A DNA stretch of 64,000 nt from Streptomyces asoensis (lineage in GTDB: Bacteria; Actinomycetota; Actinomycetes; Streptomycetales; Streptomycetaceae). The DNA lies in the NCBI RefSeq assembly GCF_016860545.1, contig NZ_BNEB01000005.1, forward strand, positions 1,612,001-1,676,000, given 5' to 3'. Below the pieces are notes generated by a model, which made no database searches, had not been told where the DNA came from, and saw nothing but the letters and a program-made list of their open reading frames with translations. How positions within the stretch are numbered: the first letter of the stretch is position 1; every line of letters begins with the position of its first letter. A program made the position numbers and the translations under genes. Below, piece by piece: positions 24,746-33,943 of this stretch.

Positions 24746-25875
24746 AGGCGCTCGCCGCCGGCATCGGCGTCGTCTTCCTCTCCCCGCTCCTGCTCGCCGG
24801 CACCGGCATGATGATGGCGTCCTCCGCAGACGCCGTTCAAACCAGCAGCAGCTCCCTCATCTGCCTGAACGACATCGACACCAGCAAGGTCGCCGAGCAG
24901 GTCACCAAGATCCTCGACGGGGCGTCCGGCAAGAACGTCCACGTCGAGGGCCTGGACCTGCCCGCCGAGCAGATCCCCAACGCCCAGACGATCGTGGCCA
25001 CCGGTATCAGCCTCGACGTACCCAAGAAGGGCCAGGTCATCGCCCTCGCCACGGCGATGCAGGAGTCGCGGCTGCGCAACCTCAACTACGGCGACAGGGA
25101 CAGCCTTGGGTTGTTCCAGCAGCGTCCCTCCCAGGGCTGGGGCACCGCCCAGCAGATCCGCGATCCGACGTACGCGAGCGAGCAGTTCTACAAGCACCTG
25201 CTCAAGGTGAACGGCTGGCAGCAGATGACCGTCACCCAGGCCGCCCAAGCAGTACAGCAGTCCGGCCTGCCGGACGCCTACGCGCAGTGGGAGCACCTGG
25301 CCACCGCCCTGCAGGAAGCCATCGCCAAGACCTTCCCCGGCGCCGGCAACGACAAGGACGCCAAGGATCCGAACCCAGGCAAGGACCCAGGAGCCGGCAC
25401 CACCGGCTGCGCTCCGGGCCAGGACGGCTCCGGCTTCGGCCCGATCCCCGAGGGCAGCGTCCCGAAGGGATACAAGATCCCCAAGGACGCCGACCCGAAG
25501 GCACACAAGGCCATCGAGTGGGCCATGCACCAGCTCGGCACCCTCTACCAGTGGGGCGGATCCTGCACCAACGCCCACGGTCCCGACCCGATGGGCCGCT
25601 GCGACTGCAGCTCGCTGATGCAGCAGGCGTACGCGCACGCCGGCGTCACGCTCACCCGCACCACGTACACGCAGGTCAACGAGGGCAAGGCGGTCTCGCC
25701 CGCCCAGCTCAAGCCCGGTGACCTCGTCTTCAGCCGCGGTACCGCGAGCCGTCCCGAGCATGTCGGCATGTACATCGGCGAGGGCCTCGTCATCGAGGCA
25801 CCGCGCACCACCAAGCCGGTCCGGATCACCCCAATCAAGGACTGGACGATTCTCGCCGCCCGCCGCGTCATCTGA
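24742..25875 (+). CDS. Conjugal NlpC/P60 peptidoglycan hydrolase
   Basis: A 377-aa two-domain wall hydrolase, first gene of the transfer operon. Start TTG 24742, coupled to a 20-codon ORF. An N-terminal hydrophobic segment (residues 1-27) exports or anchors it. Residues 95-150 (A-T-A-M-Q-E-S-R-L-R-N-L...G-L-F-Q-Q-R-P-S-Q-G-W) have the lysozyme-like signature with the catalytic E in Q-E-S. The C-terminal NlpC/P60 domain shows Cys289 in C-D-C-S-S-L and His340 in P-E-H-V-G-M-Y-I-G. This architecture matches CwlT/VirB1-type enzymes of Gram-positive conjugation that open the murein for the secretion channel. Confidence 0.88.
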   Translation: MKALAAGIGVVFLSPLLLAGTGMMMASSADAVQTSSSSLICLNDIDTSKVAEQVTKILDGASGKNVHVEGLDLPAEQIPNAQTIVATGISLDVPKKGQVIALATAMQESRLRNLNYGDRDSLGLFQQRPSQGWGTAQQIRDPTYASEQFYKHLLKVNGWQQMTVTQAAQAVQQSGLPDAYAQWEHLATALQEAIAKTFPGAGNDKDAKDPNPGKDPGAGTTGCAPGQDGSGFGPIPEGSVPKGYKIPKDADPKAHKAIEWAMHQLGTLYQWGGSCTNAHGPDPMGRCDCSSLMQQAYAHAGVTLTRTTYTQVNEGKAVSPAQLKPGDLVFSRGTASRPEHVGMYIGEGLVIEAPRTTKPVRITPIKDWTILAARRVI

Positions 25876-26014
25876 CGCCACCGCCCGGCCACCGCTCCAG
25901 GCCGGCCGCCGCGGCGATCTCCCGCGCCCCGAGCGCATCTCCCCACCCCCTCTGCTTCCCCTCCCCCCGCCGGCCCCTCGTCTGGCCCGCGTATGCAAGG
26001 AGCCCGCCACACCT

Positions 26015-26329
26015 ATGTCCCTCCCTCTCGCAGACCGCGTCATCCAGCTCGCCTACGACCCAGGGATCTCGCCCAAGGGCGGCGGCCTGCCCGGGCTCAG
26101 CGTGCTGAAGAACGTCGTCAACTCGATCAACATGTTCGGGATCATCGCCGTCGTCGGCGCCCTCGCCGTCTCGCTCGGCGTGTGGGCATGGGGCCACCAC
26201 ACCGGCGGCCACCAGGCCGAGGCCAACGGGAAGAAGGGCGCCGTCGTCGCCGCGGGCGCCGCCCTCGGCCTCGGCGCCGCGAACGGAATCGTCGCGTTCT
26301 TCTCCACCCTCGGCTCGCAGGTCCACTGA
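26015..26329 (+). CDS. DUF6112-like small membrane protein (pilin/TcpD-like)
   Basis: A 104-aa protein with ATG 26015; AAGGAG lies 12 nt upstream. Two hydrophobic helices (about 33-55 and 72-95) flank a short His/Lys-rich loop. Size, topology and position directly after the wall hydrolase match the DUF6112 family and VirB2/TcpD-type small membrane subunits of transfer systems. The stop overlaps the next ATG (TGATG). Confidence 0.7.
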   Translation: MSLPLADRVIQLAYDPGISPKGGGLPGLSVLKNVVNSINMFGIIAVVGALAVSLGVWAWGHHTGGHQAEANGKKGAVVAAGAALGLGAANGIVAFFSTLGSQVH

Positions 26330-27024
26330 TGCGGAACCGATTCCCCACCCTCTCGCTGTCCTCTTACGGCGTCGGCTGGTCGGCCAACCGACGCATCGCC
26401 ATCGTCGCTCTGGTCGTCACCGTCCTGCTCACCATCGCCGCAGCCGTCGCCTGGCTGTCCGGCAGCGGCAACGCCCACCGGGATCCGACAGCTGCCGGGC
26501 CAGCCGCGACGCACAGCCCGTCCTCCTCCGAGGCCCCCGCCCCGAAACCCGAGGCCGACTCCGGTTCCGTGCCCAAGCCTCCGCAGATCTCCGAGCCGGT
26601 CGCGTACGCCAAGGCAGCAGCCCAGATGCTGTGGTCCTACGACACCCGCGACACCAGCCGCGACCATCAGCTCGCCGGCATGCGCGAGTGGATGACCAAG
26701 GAGCCCACCTACGCCGACTGGGCGTCCGTCTCCGGCCAGGTCCCTGATCCGTTGCTGTGGTCGCGGATGGCCGACCAGGACCAGCACGCCACCGCCCGCG
26801 TCACCGAAGGCCACTACCCGGGCGCGTTCAAGCAGGCCCTCGCCGAGGACCCCTCGGCGATCACCGAGGCGTACATCTACGTCGTCACCGTCAACGGCAA
26901 GCAGCAGATCGCCTGGAAGAAGGGCGGCGGCGGAGCCGAGGACCGCGCCGTGACCCTCGCCGTGCAGTGCCGCCCCGGCCACGACTGTGCCCTGGCCGCC
27001 ATCGCTCCGAGCGTCACGCAGTGA
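26329..27024 (+). CDS. VirB8/TcpC-like conjugal transfer protein
   Basis: A 231-aa protein starting at ATG 26329, overlapping the previous stop (TGATG). It has a short basic cytoplasmic N-terminus, one membrane helix (about 24-44), a Pro/Ser/Ala-rich linker (45-85) and a C-terminal domain of about 140 residues with alternating helices and strands (A-Y-I-Y-V-V-T-V-N-G-K...V-T-L-A-V-Q-C). Bitopic proteins with such NTF2-like domains in this position are the VirB8/TcpC scaffold subunits. The assignment is by topology and context. Two Cys near the end (V-Q-C, H-D-C) may pair outside the membrane. Confidence 0.6.
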   Translation: MRNRFPTLSLSSYGVGWSANRRIAIVALVVTVLLTIAAAVAWLSGSGNAHRDPTAAGPAATHSPSSSEAPAPKPEADSGSVPKPPQISEPVAYAKAAAQMLWSYDTRDTSRDHQLAGMREWMTKEPTYADWASVSGQVPDPLLWSRMADQDQHATARVTEGHYPGAFKQALAEDPSAITEAYIYVVTVNGKQQIAWKKGGGGAEDRAVTLAVQCRPGHDCALAAIAPSVTQ

Positions 27025-27061
27025 CCCGCGCCTGACACGAGACAAGGAGGAGTAATTCCCC

Positions 27062-28444
27062 GTGGGTTTCTGTGATTACCCCCTGGCGGACAAGCTCTGT
27101 GCCGTCGGCGACGCGGTCGATTTCGCCTCGGACCCTGGCAAGGCCATCGGTGACTGGATGGCGAAGTCCGCAGGTGAGCTGGCTGCGGCAGCGGCCGACT
27201 TGGCCGCCAAGGCGGTTAACACCACCACGAGGGTCGACCTGAACGCCGGATGGTTCCGCGACAACTACGAGATGCTGCTGCCGTTGGGCCTGGTCCTGCT
27301 GGTCGCCACCTTCTGCGCACAGCTCGTCCGGGCCGCTGTCAGACGCGACGGACAAGCCCTCACCCAGGCGTTCACCGGCACCATGTCAGGGGTCCTGTTC
27401 GCGTTCTGCGCCATCGCCCTGACCACGGTCGCCGTCGAAGTCGTCGACGCCGTCAGCGACGGCCTGTTCAAGACCGCGCACCTGAGCATCGAGTCGGCCG
27501 TGCGCCGCATCGTGAAGGTCAGCCAGATCGGATCCCTGGCCGGACTCGGCTGGCTCGTCCCGGTCGTCGTCGGTCTCGGCGCCGCCATCGGCGCCTTCCT
27601 CTACTGGTGCGTGATGATGGTCCGCAAGGTCGGCATCCTCGTCATGGTCACCCTGGCCGTCTTCGCGTCCGCCGGCGGCGGTTGGGAAGTCGCACGCCGC
27701 TGGCGCAAGGGCTGGATCGAAGCCACCGCCACCCTCGTCGTCAGCAAGCTGCTGATGACTGTGATCTTCGTGCTCGGCATCGCCTCCATGGGCAAGACCG
27801 ACGCCAAGGACGGCATCGCCGCCCTCGCCGACGTCATGTCCGGCATCGTGATCATGATCCTGGTGCTGCTGTGCCCGTATGCCGTGTTCAAGTTCGTGCA
27901 CTGGGCGGCCGACGGCACCGACGGCGAGTCCATCCACCGCGCTGGCGGCGCCGGAGCGCAGATCGCCAAGGCCCACGCCGAGAACGCCGCCCGCAAGGCC
28001 GCGGCAGCAGCGGCCACCGCCGGAACCGGCGGCGCGGCAGCCGGAGCGGGTGTCACCGCCGCGCAAGGCCCCGACGCCGCAGGCGGAGGCGGATTCCCCG
28101 GCGACATCGCCGCCAACCCGACCGGCGACAGCGGCGGCAGCAAGGACGCTTCGCAGGGTGGCGGAACGGGCGGCTCGCCCGGTGGCGGTGCCATGAAGTC
28201 CGGCCTGGAGAAGGCCGTCCAGCCCGCGCCGACGAGCGTCTCCGACGACACCAGCGGCCAGGTGGGCGGCAGCCCGGGGCCGGGCGGATCCGGCGCGAGC
28301 GCCGCGTCCGGCCAGCAAGGCGGCTGGCAGTCAGTGCCGCCGACCGCGACCCCGCCGCCGCAGGGCGCACCACCGTCCCCCGGGGCACAGAATGCCACGC
28401 CCAGCGGAACGGCCTCACCGCCGCCGCCTGCGACCGGCCTCTGA
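27062..28444 (+). CDS. VirB6/TrbL-like conjugal membrane protein
   Basis: A 460-aa polytopic protein with GTG 27062 behind GGAGGAG. The N-terminal region is amphipathic (residues 1-60), then 5-6 membrane segments lie between about 72 and 285 (e.g. M-L-L-P-L-G-L-V-L-L-V-A, G-W-L-V-P-V-V-V-G-L-G, V-G-I-L-V-M-V-T-L-A-V-F-A). The C-terminal 170 residues are Gly/Ala/Pro-rich and soluble. This is the layout of TrbL/VirB6 proteins of actinomycete transfer systems, which line the inner-membrane channel. It stands between VirB8-like and SCO6880 genes, as usual. Confidence 0.75.
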   Translation: MGFCDYPLADKLCAVGDAVDFASDPGKAIGDWMAKSAGELAAAAADLAAKAVNTTTRVDLNAGWFRDNYEMLLPLGLVLLVATFCAQLVRAAVRRDGQALTQAFTGTMSGVLFAFCAIALTTVAVEVVDAVSDGLFKTAHLSIESAVRRIVKVSQIGSLAGLGWLVPVVVGLGAAIGAFLYWCVMMVRKVGILVMVTLAVFASAGGGWEVARRWRKGWIEATATLVVSKLLMTVIFVLGIASMGKTDAKDGIAALADVMSGIVIMILVLLCPYAVFKFVHWAADGTDGESIHRAGGAGAQIAKAHAENAARKAAAAAATAGTGGAAAGAGVTAAQGPDAAGGGGFPGDIAANPTGDSGGSKDASQGGGTGGSPGGGAMKSGLEKAVQPAPTSVSDDTSGQVGGSPGPGGSGASAASGQQGGWQSVPPTATPPPQGAPPSPGAQNATPSGTASPPPPATGL

Positions 28445-28524
28445 TCCCCTGCCGTCTACCGGGGCGGGACGTGCACGCCACCTCCCGTCCCCGGGTTCCA
28501 CCCGCGCCTTTCAGGACCCGCCCC

Positions 28525-29997
28525 TTGACTGATCTCTCCGTCGCCCCGGTCACGGTGAAGTTTCCGCACCGGTCCCGCCGCGGCATCCTCCTCGGCCTCT
28601 CCCTGCCCCAACTCGTCCTTGTTTCCTGCACGCTGGCGCTGCTGCTGATGACGGTGGTCTCCACCGGGCTGGTCGGCGCCGTCGCCCTGGCACCGCTGTG
28701 GGCGGCTTCCGGTGCGCTCGTGGTGATCCGTCGGCACGGACGCTCCCTGATCGACTGGGCGCCGATCGTCGCCCGCTACGCACAGCGCCGACGCACCGGC
28801 CAGACGCTCTGGCTCGCCCGGCCCGTCACCCGGCCCCGGCAGGACGGCGTCCTCCACCTGCCCGGCACGGCCGCCTCCCTCAAGGTGGTCACCCCCGGCG
28901 ACTCCGCCAACGGCGCCGCGGCCGTGCACGACCCGCACCGGCAGACCCTGACCGCCATCGCCCGGGTCAGCAGCCGCGCCTTCGCCCTCCTCGACCCCGC
29001 CACCCAGAACCACAACGTGGGCAGCTGGGGACGCGCGCTCGCGGGCATCGCCCGCACCGGGCACATCGCCACCGTGCAGGTGCTGGAACGCACCGTCCCC
29101 GACAGCGGCGACACCCTCACCCGCCACTGGGCCCAGAACGGGCAGCCCCAGACACCGGTCGCCGGACAGATCTACTCCGAACTGGTCGCCTCGGCCGGTC
29201 CCGCCGCCGCACCCCACGAGACCTATTTCGCCATCTCCCTCGATCTGAAGGCCGCCCGGCGGCTGATCTCGCAGGCCGGCGGCGGGCTGCCCGGGGCGTT
29301 CACCGTCATGGAGCAGACCACCGCGTCCATCGCCCAGGCGGCCCGCAACGCCGGACTGATGGTCACCGGCTGGCTGACCGCGCGGGAGATCGCCGCCGTC
29401 ATCCGCACCGCCTACGACCCGGGGGCCCTCGCCGCACTCCATCAGTGGTCCGACACCGGCCGCGCCGAGGCCGATCCCCCAGCCGCAGGTCCCGTCGTCC
29501 AGGTCGAGGAGTACGACCGCCTCGCCACCGACAGCGCACGGCACGCCACGTATTGGGTGGAGAACTGGCCCCGCACCGAGACGAACGCCGGTTTCATGCA
29601 CGGCCTCATGTTCACGGCCGGCGTGCGACGCAGCCTGTCCCTCATCTACGTACCGCAGGGGCTCGAGTCCGCGCTGCGGGACGTCCAGCGCAAGAAGGCC
29701 GCGATCATTGCCGACGCCAACGAGCGCGCCCGCCGCGGGCAGGTCGACAGCGAGGAAGACTCCGTCGAGTACGCCGACGTCAAACAGCGTGAGCGCCAGC
29801 TCATCGCCGGACACGCGGACGTCGCCCTGACCGGCCTCGTCACCGTCACCGCCGAGACCGACGCCCTCCTGGACGCCGCCTGCGCCCAGATCGAGACCCA
29901 CGCCGTCAGCTCGGGCGTCGACCTGCGACGGCTGAACTATCAGCAGCCCGACGCGTTCGCCGTTGCCGCACTCCCCCTGGCCCGCACCACCCTGTAG
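28525..29997 (+). CDS. SCO6880-family conjugal transfer protein
   Basis: A 490-aa protein with TTG 28525 (AGGA 8 nt upstream). Two adjacent hydrophobic helices (about 28-70) form a PrgI/VirB3-like N-terminus, followed by a large soluble domain (about 75-485) with features of the N-terminal part of VirB4 proteins (A-L-L-D-P-A-T-Q-N-H-N-V-G-S-W-G-R-A-L, R-Q-R-E-R-Q-L-I-A-G-H-A-D-V-A-L). No Walker motif is present here; it is in the gene at 30534. SCO6880-type proteins are recognised by this combination and gene position. The likely role is assembly with the VirB4 ATPase at the membrane. Confidence 0.82.
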   Translation: MTDLSVAPVTVKFPHRSRRGILLGLSLPQLVLVSCTLALLLMTVVSTGLVGAVALAPLWAASGALVVIRRHGRSLIDWAPIVARYAQRRRTGQTLWLARPVTRPRQDGVLHLPGTAASLKVVTPGDSANGAAAVHDPHRQTLTAIARVSSRAFALLDPATQNHNVGSWGRALAGIARTGHIATVQVLERTVPDSGDTLTRHWAQNGQPQTPVAGQIYSELVASAGPAAAPHETYFAISLDLKAARRLISQAGGGLPGAFTVMEQTTASIAQAARNAGLMVTGWLTAREIAAVIRTAYDPGALAALHQWSDTGRAEADPPAAGPVVQVEEYDRLATDSARHATYWVENWPRTETNAGFMHGLMFTAGVRRSLSLIYVPQGLESALRDVQRKKAAIIADANERARRGQVDSEEDSVEYADVKQRERQLIAGHADVALTGLVTVTAETDALLDAACAQIETHAVSSGVDLRRLNYQQPDAFAVAALPLARTTL

Positions 29998-30052
29998 CTG
30001 CCAGTTCGCCCCCACACCCCGCTCCCGCCTCTTTGGCGGCAAGGACCTCCCA

Positions 30053-30505
30053 TTGATCCATCCCCGTCCCAGCGCGCCCGACGCGCACCCCTACCTTCGG
30101 GCCGCCACCGCAGGCGTCCGCCACCACGCTCGTGCACTCAACCGTGCCGCGCCCCCGGATCGCGGGCACCTCGACACCCTCCACGCCCACCTCACCGAAC
30201 TACACCGGTTCATCGACCAGTTGGTCGAGGTAGCAGGGCCCCCGCATCCTGCAGCAGGCCGCCACCTCGCCACCGCGCACACCCGCCTGTGGCAGGCCGC
30301 CACCGAGATCCATGCCGCCTTCCACCTGCTGCCCGGCAATACAGCGCAGGCAGACACCGAGACGAGCGCGTGCCATCCGGAACGGCTGCCCGAAGGGCCG
30401 CCCGTGCTGACCATCTGCCAACGCCACCTCGCCACCGGGCACAGCATCCGGCGCAAGACCACCCCCACCGACCTCCGCCCACGTACCACGGCCTGCGTGC
30501 GATGA
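30053..30505 (+). CDS. Small conserved hypothetical protein (DUF6238-like?)
   Basis: A 150-aa protein, TTG 30053 with AAGGA 7 nt upstream. Helical; contains L-D-T-L-H-A-H-L-T-E-L-H-R-F-I-D-Q-L and R-L-W-Q-A-A-T-E-I-H-A-A-F-H, and a C-terminal V-L-T-I-C-Q-R-H motif. I associate this pattern with DUF6238-type streptomycete proteins but could not check. It lies between the SCO6880 and VirB4 genes. Confidence 0.6.
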   Translation: MIHPRPSAPDAHPYLRAATAGVRHHARALNRAAPPDRGHLDTLHAHLTELHRFIDQLVEVAGPPHPAAGRHLATAHTRLWQAATEIHAAFHLLPGNTAQADTETSACHPERLPEGPPVLTICQRHLATGHSIRRKTTPTDLRPRTTACVR

Positions 30506-30533
30506 GCACCACTCGCAGAATCGAGGGCCTCCG

Positions 30534-32048
30534 ATGAGCCACCGGCCCGCTCGCCGCGCCCGCCGCGCCTCCGCCAGCCCGCTGTTCACCCCCCACGGCA
30601 CCGATCGGGCCAGCCGCAAGGCAGCCCGCCGCCAGCTCGCCGAAGCCGCCGCCAAGGCCCGCGCCGAAGCCACCGCCCACCAGGCCGAGAGCACACCCGC
30701 CGAGCACGAGATGCCCGCTCCGCTCTACCCCCCGAGCGGACGGCCCGGGCCCGCCTCCGCGCGCAACAACCGGCTGAAGCTGCCCGCCCACCGCATGACC
30801 ACCGCCGTGGCCGCCGGCGCCTACCCCTTCCTCGCCGAAGGCGGGCTCGGCGCCGAGGGCATCTACATCGGCCGCGACGTCCACGCGGAAGCGTCGTTCG
30901 TCTTCGACCCGTTCGCGCTGTACGGCAAGGTCGAGGGATTCACCAACCCCAACCTCCTGCTCGCCGGGGTGATCGGCCAGGGCAAGAGCGCGCTCGCCAA
31001 GTCCTTCGCGCTGCGCTCGGTGGCCTTCGGCTACCGCGTCTACGTCCCCTGTGATCCCAAAGGCGAGTGGACGCCGGTGGCGCAAGCCCTCGGCGGCCGG
31101 TCCGTCGCTCTCGGCCCCGGACTGCCCGGACGCCTGAACCCCCTGGACGCGGCCCCGCGACCGGACAGCGTCACGGAGGCCGACTGGGTCGGCGAGATCC
31201 GCAAACGGCGCCTGCTCCTGCTCGGCTCCCTCGCCCGGACCGTCCTGGGCCGGGACGTGATGCCCATGGAGCACACCGCCCTCGACGTCGCCCTCGACGC
31301 CGTCGTCACCCGCGCCACCGCCACCGGCCGCACCCCACTCCTCGGCGACGTCGCCGCCACCCTCAACAACCCCAGTGCGCTCGACGAAGCCGCCGGCATG
31401 ATGTCCGGCCAGCTCGGCGACGCCGCACGCGACCTGGCCCACGCGATGCGCCGCCTCGTCCACGGTGACCTGGCCGGCATGTTCGACGCCCCCTCCACCG
31501 TCGCCTTCGACCCGCACGCGCCGATGCTCACCATCGACCTGTCCCGCCTCGGCGGATCCGGCGACGACACCGCCCTCGTCCTGGCCATGACCTGCGCAAG
31601 TGCCTGGATGGAGTCCGCCCTCTCCGATCCGAACGGCGGCAGGCGCTGGATCGTGTACGACGAGGCGTGGCGACTGATGCGGCACGTCGGCCTGCTGCAG
31701 CGGATGCAGGCCCAGTGGAAGCTCAGCCGCGGCCTCGGTATCGCCAACCTCATGGTGATCCACCGGCTGTCCGACCTGCTCACCGCCGGCGACGCCGGAT
31801 CACAAGGCCGCGCCCTCGCCGAGGGCCTCCTCGCCGACTGCAGCACCCGGATCATCTACCGCCAGGAGACCGACCAACTCCACGCCGCCGCCGCCCTGCT
31901 CGGCCTGACCTCTGTGGAAATGGACGCCATCGCGCACCTCAACCGGGGCCGTGGTCTGTGGAAAGTCGCTGGCAGATCCTTCATCGTCCAGCACCTGCTA
32001 CATCCCAACGAGCTGGCGCTCTTCGACACCGACGCCCGAATGCATTGA
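30534..32048 (+). CDS. VirB4-like conjugation ATPase
   Basis: A 504-aa P-loop ATPase starting at ATG 30534. A basic, disordered N-terminus of about 85 residues precedes the ATPase core. Walker A is G145-V-I-G-Q-G-K151-S; Walker B is W-I-V-Y-D376-E377-A-W. The following L-S-R-G-L-G...V-I-H-R-L-S-D-L segment corresponds to the conserved HR-containing motif of VirB4/TraC ATPases. Compared with full VirB4, the N-terminal VirB4 domain is missing and appears to be supplied by the SCO6880 protein, a known split in actinomycete systems. It should power substrate transfer or channel assembly. Confidence 0.88.
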   Translation: MSHRPARRARRASASPLFTPHGTDRASRKAARRQLAEAAAKARAEATAHQAESTPAEHEMPAPLYPPSGRPGPASARNNRLKLPAHRMTTAVAAGAYPFLAEGGLGAEGIYIGRDVHAEASFVFDPFALYGKVEGFTNPNLLLAGVIGQGKSALAKSFALRSVAFGYRVYVPCDPKGEWTPVAQALGGRSVALGPGLPGRLNPLDAAPRPDSVTEADWVGEIRKRRLLLLGSLARTVLGRDVMPMEHTALDVALDAVVTRATATGRTPLLGDVAATLNNPSALDEAAGMMSGQLGDAARDLAHAMRRLVHGDLAGMFDAPSTVAFDPHAPMLTIDLSRLGGSGDDTALVLAMTCASAWMESALSDPNGGRRWIVYDEAWRLMRHVGLLQRMQAQWKLSRGLGIANLMVIHRLSDLLTAGDAGSQGRALAEGLLADCSTRIIYRQETDQLHAAAALLGLTSVEMDAIAHLNRGRGLWKVAGRSFIVQHLLHPNELALFDTDARMH

Positions 32049-32099
32049 AAAAGCGTCTAGTTCACGAATCCTGACAACACCCCATCGAAGGACTCTCGT

Positions 32100-32642
32100 A
32101 TCTCCCCGCGTGACCCGGACTTCGACCTGTACGACAACGTCGGCCGCGACGCCGACCAGATCCACGCCGCCCGGTACAACCTCGCCACCCGCGGCGACCT
32201 GAAGCGGTGGGCGCGACGCGACGCGCAGCCCTTCCGCGACGCGCATCCGCTGCCGGACCAGCCCTGGCCCGCACCTGATCTCACCCCCCACCTGGACGCC
32301 CTCGCCGCGGCTCAGACTCCGGCAGAGATCGAAGCAGTCACCGACCACGTCCTGGACGCCGCCGAACCTGCACTGCGCGCCGTGAGCGACTACCTCGTCG
32401 CCGCCGCCCGGTGGCGGCGGGAGAACCGCGGTGCGGCCAAGGGATCTCCCTCAAACCTGCTGATGACGGCGGCCAGCCGGGCGCTGTCGGTCCTGGCCCT
32501 CGCCGACGAGGCCGGCCTGAGCAGGCTGCGCGCCGCCTACGACCCGGCTCCCACCCCCGCGACACCGACCGGCGGCCAGCCTGGGGCCAGCGCAGGCGTC
32601 CCGCCCGCTCCTCCGTCCCCCGGTACCGCACCCCGCCGATAG
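32100..32642 (+). CDS. Hypothetical protein with probable ATC start
   Basis: A coding frame with excellent third-position GC runs from at least 32100 to 32642, but it has no ATG, GTG or TTG before 32382. AAGGA (32088-32092) is placed 7 nt before ATC 32100, exactly where a start is expected, and residues from there (S-P-R-D-P-D-F-D-L-Y-D-N-V) look like a genuine N-terminus. The product would be 180 aa, helical, with a tail rich in Pro/Ala. The segment L-D-A-L-A-A-A-Q-T-P-A-E-I-E-A-V-T-D-H-V resembles the recurrent helical domain of genes 32987, 43682 and 45645. The only alternative with a standard codon (GTG 32382) would discard half the domain. Confidence 0.6.
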   Translation: MSPRDPDFDLYDNVGRDADQIHAARYNLATRGDLKRWARRDAQPFRDAHPLPDQPWPAPDLTPHLDALAAAQTPAEIEAVTDHVLDAAEPALRAVSDYLVAAARWRRENRGAAKGSPSNLLMTAASRALSVLALADEAGLSRLRAAYDPAPTPATPTGGQPGASAGVPPAPPSPGTAPRR

Positions 32643-32748
32643 CTCTCTTTCTGCGATTCCAGTCCCGCCCGACTCTCGCAAACGCGATCCCGAGGGACCA
32701 CCACTGTTGATCGACACGGCACCGCCACCGCCTGCACACGGAGTCCTC

Positions 32749-32997
32749 TTGAAACGTCCCCCTCACCTGAACGCCACCGAATGGGCCGAATACCAACAAC
32801 GCCGAGCCGAAGTCGACGACCTCATGGCACAGGTCGCCGACCAGGACGCCCAGATGGAACACGACCTGATCGCCACCCACGACGAGTACGAACTCGGCTT
32901 CAGTCAGGAGTCGCAGCCGGGAGTCACCCCCACTGGACGGACGCCTCCACCGCACCGATCTCCCGCCTCCTCCCGCGTGAGGAACCGTGGCCGCTGA
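32749..32997 (+). CDS. Small hypothetical protein
   Basis: An 82-aa protein. TTG 32749 is preferred since GGAG lies 5 nt upstream; TTG 32707 is an alternative. A central acidic helix (E-Y-Q-Q-R-R-A-E-V-D-D-L-M-A-Q-V-A-D-Q-D-A-Q-M) probably forms a short coiled coil. Its end overlaps the next start by 11 bp. Confidence 0.6.
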   Translation: MKRPPHLNATEWAEYQQRRAEVDDLMAQVADQDAQMEHDLIATHDEYELGFSQESQPGVTPTGRTPPPHRSPASSRVRNRGR

Positions 32998-33913
32998 CGA
33001 AGCGAGCACCCCAGACTCCCGCCGCGTTGCCTCGCTCGCACCGCTTCCCGACCACCGCAACGTGGACACCCCGTGGTGGCAGGAGCTGTGGCGTCGCCAC
33101 GCGCACATCACCACGCCGCTGCGGGCGCGCGGCCTGCAGTGCGACATCGAGTTCGGCCTCAGCGCCTACATCGTGCGCGTCTCTCTCCCCGACGACAGTT
33201 ACCTGATCATCGGTCCGCCGCAGGAGCCGTCCTCCGAGCGCCCGCCCGGAGACCCCGAGGGCTGGATCGCGACGCGTGAGCACCCCGACGACCCGTCGCT
33301 GTTCGAGGTCCTCTACGACTCGGCCCCCTCCGACGACCCCGGCGCTCCCCAGCGGCCCGAAGCCCGCCACGGCGGCAGCGCCCAGCCCCTGATCGAGGCG
33401 ATCAACCACCGCCTGGCCAAGCTCGGACTGCTGCCGCACCCCGTCTTGCCCGGCGAAAGCCCACACGTGCACTCAGCCCAGCCGACGCCCCCGCCCCAGG
33501 CCCAGGGCGTCCCCGGCACACCCGACGACGCTCCCATCTACGTCTACGGCGACGCGCTGCGCGCTCTGACCGACCGGCTCAACGGAGCGGAGTCGCATGC
33601 GGATGCCACTGCCCTGCTGCACCAGATCCTGGAGCCCACCGACGGACTGCTGGCGCAGCTCGGCGAGTTCTTCGAAGCAGCCGGGGAGAAAGCCAAGGAA
33701 GCGGAGGAGGACGACGGCTTCGACCTGTCGTACGACCTCGCCGACGCCGCCGCCGAGATCCGCAACCTCGGAGAGGTCCTGCACGTGGCCGAGGACAGGA
33801 TGCGGGCCCTCACTCCGCTCGCGTCGGCACCGCGACTGCCCTCCAGCCCGGCCCGTACACCGTCCCTGCCCCCGCGAGTGCTCCCGCCGGCACAGCCGCG
33901 GCACACGCGCTGA
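32987..33913 (+). CDS. Hypothetical protein with recurrent helical domain
   Basis: A 308-aa protein, GTG 32987 with GAGGA upstream. The first 110 residues are alpha/beta (I-E-F-G-L-S-A-Y-I-V-R-V-S-L-P-D-D-S-Y-L-I-I-G-P-P). A Pro-rich linker leads to a helical domain (about 190-270: L-T-D-R-L-N-G-A...L-L-H-Q-I-L-E-P-T-D-G-L-L-A-Q-L-G-E-F-F) resembling those in 43682-44386 and 45645-46028. Followed directly by the family A gene at 33944. Confidence 0.6.
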   Translation: MAADEASTPDSRRVASLAPLPDHRNVDTPWWQELWRRHAHITTPLRARGLQCDIEFGLSAYIVRVSLPDDSYLIIGPPQEPSSERPPGDPEGWIATREHPDDPSLFEVLYDSAPSDDPGAPQRPEARHGGSAQPLIEAINHRLAKLGLLPHPVLPGESPHVHSAQPTPPPQAQGVPGTPDDAPIYVYGDALRALTDRLNGAESHADATALLHQILEPTDGLLAQLGEFFEAAGEKAKEAEEDDGFDLSYDLADAAAEIRNLGEVLHVAEDRMRALTPLASAPRLPSSPARTPSLPPRVLPPAQPRHTR

Positions 33914-33943
33914 CCCCGGACCACCGCTTCCCTCCCGGAACAC

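Noticed and set aside
27250..28524. Extended N-terminus for the SCO6880-like protein
   Set aside because: The 425 upstream codons overlap the VirB6-like gene in another frame and are Arg-rich nonsense; TTG 28525 has its own ribosome site.
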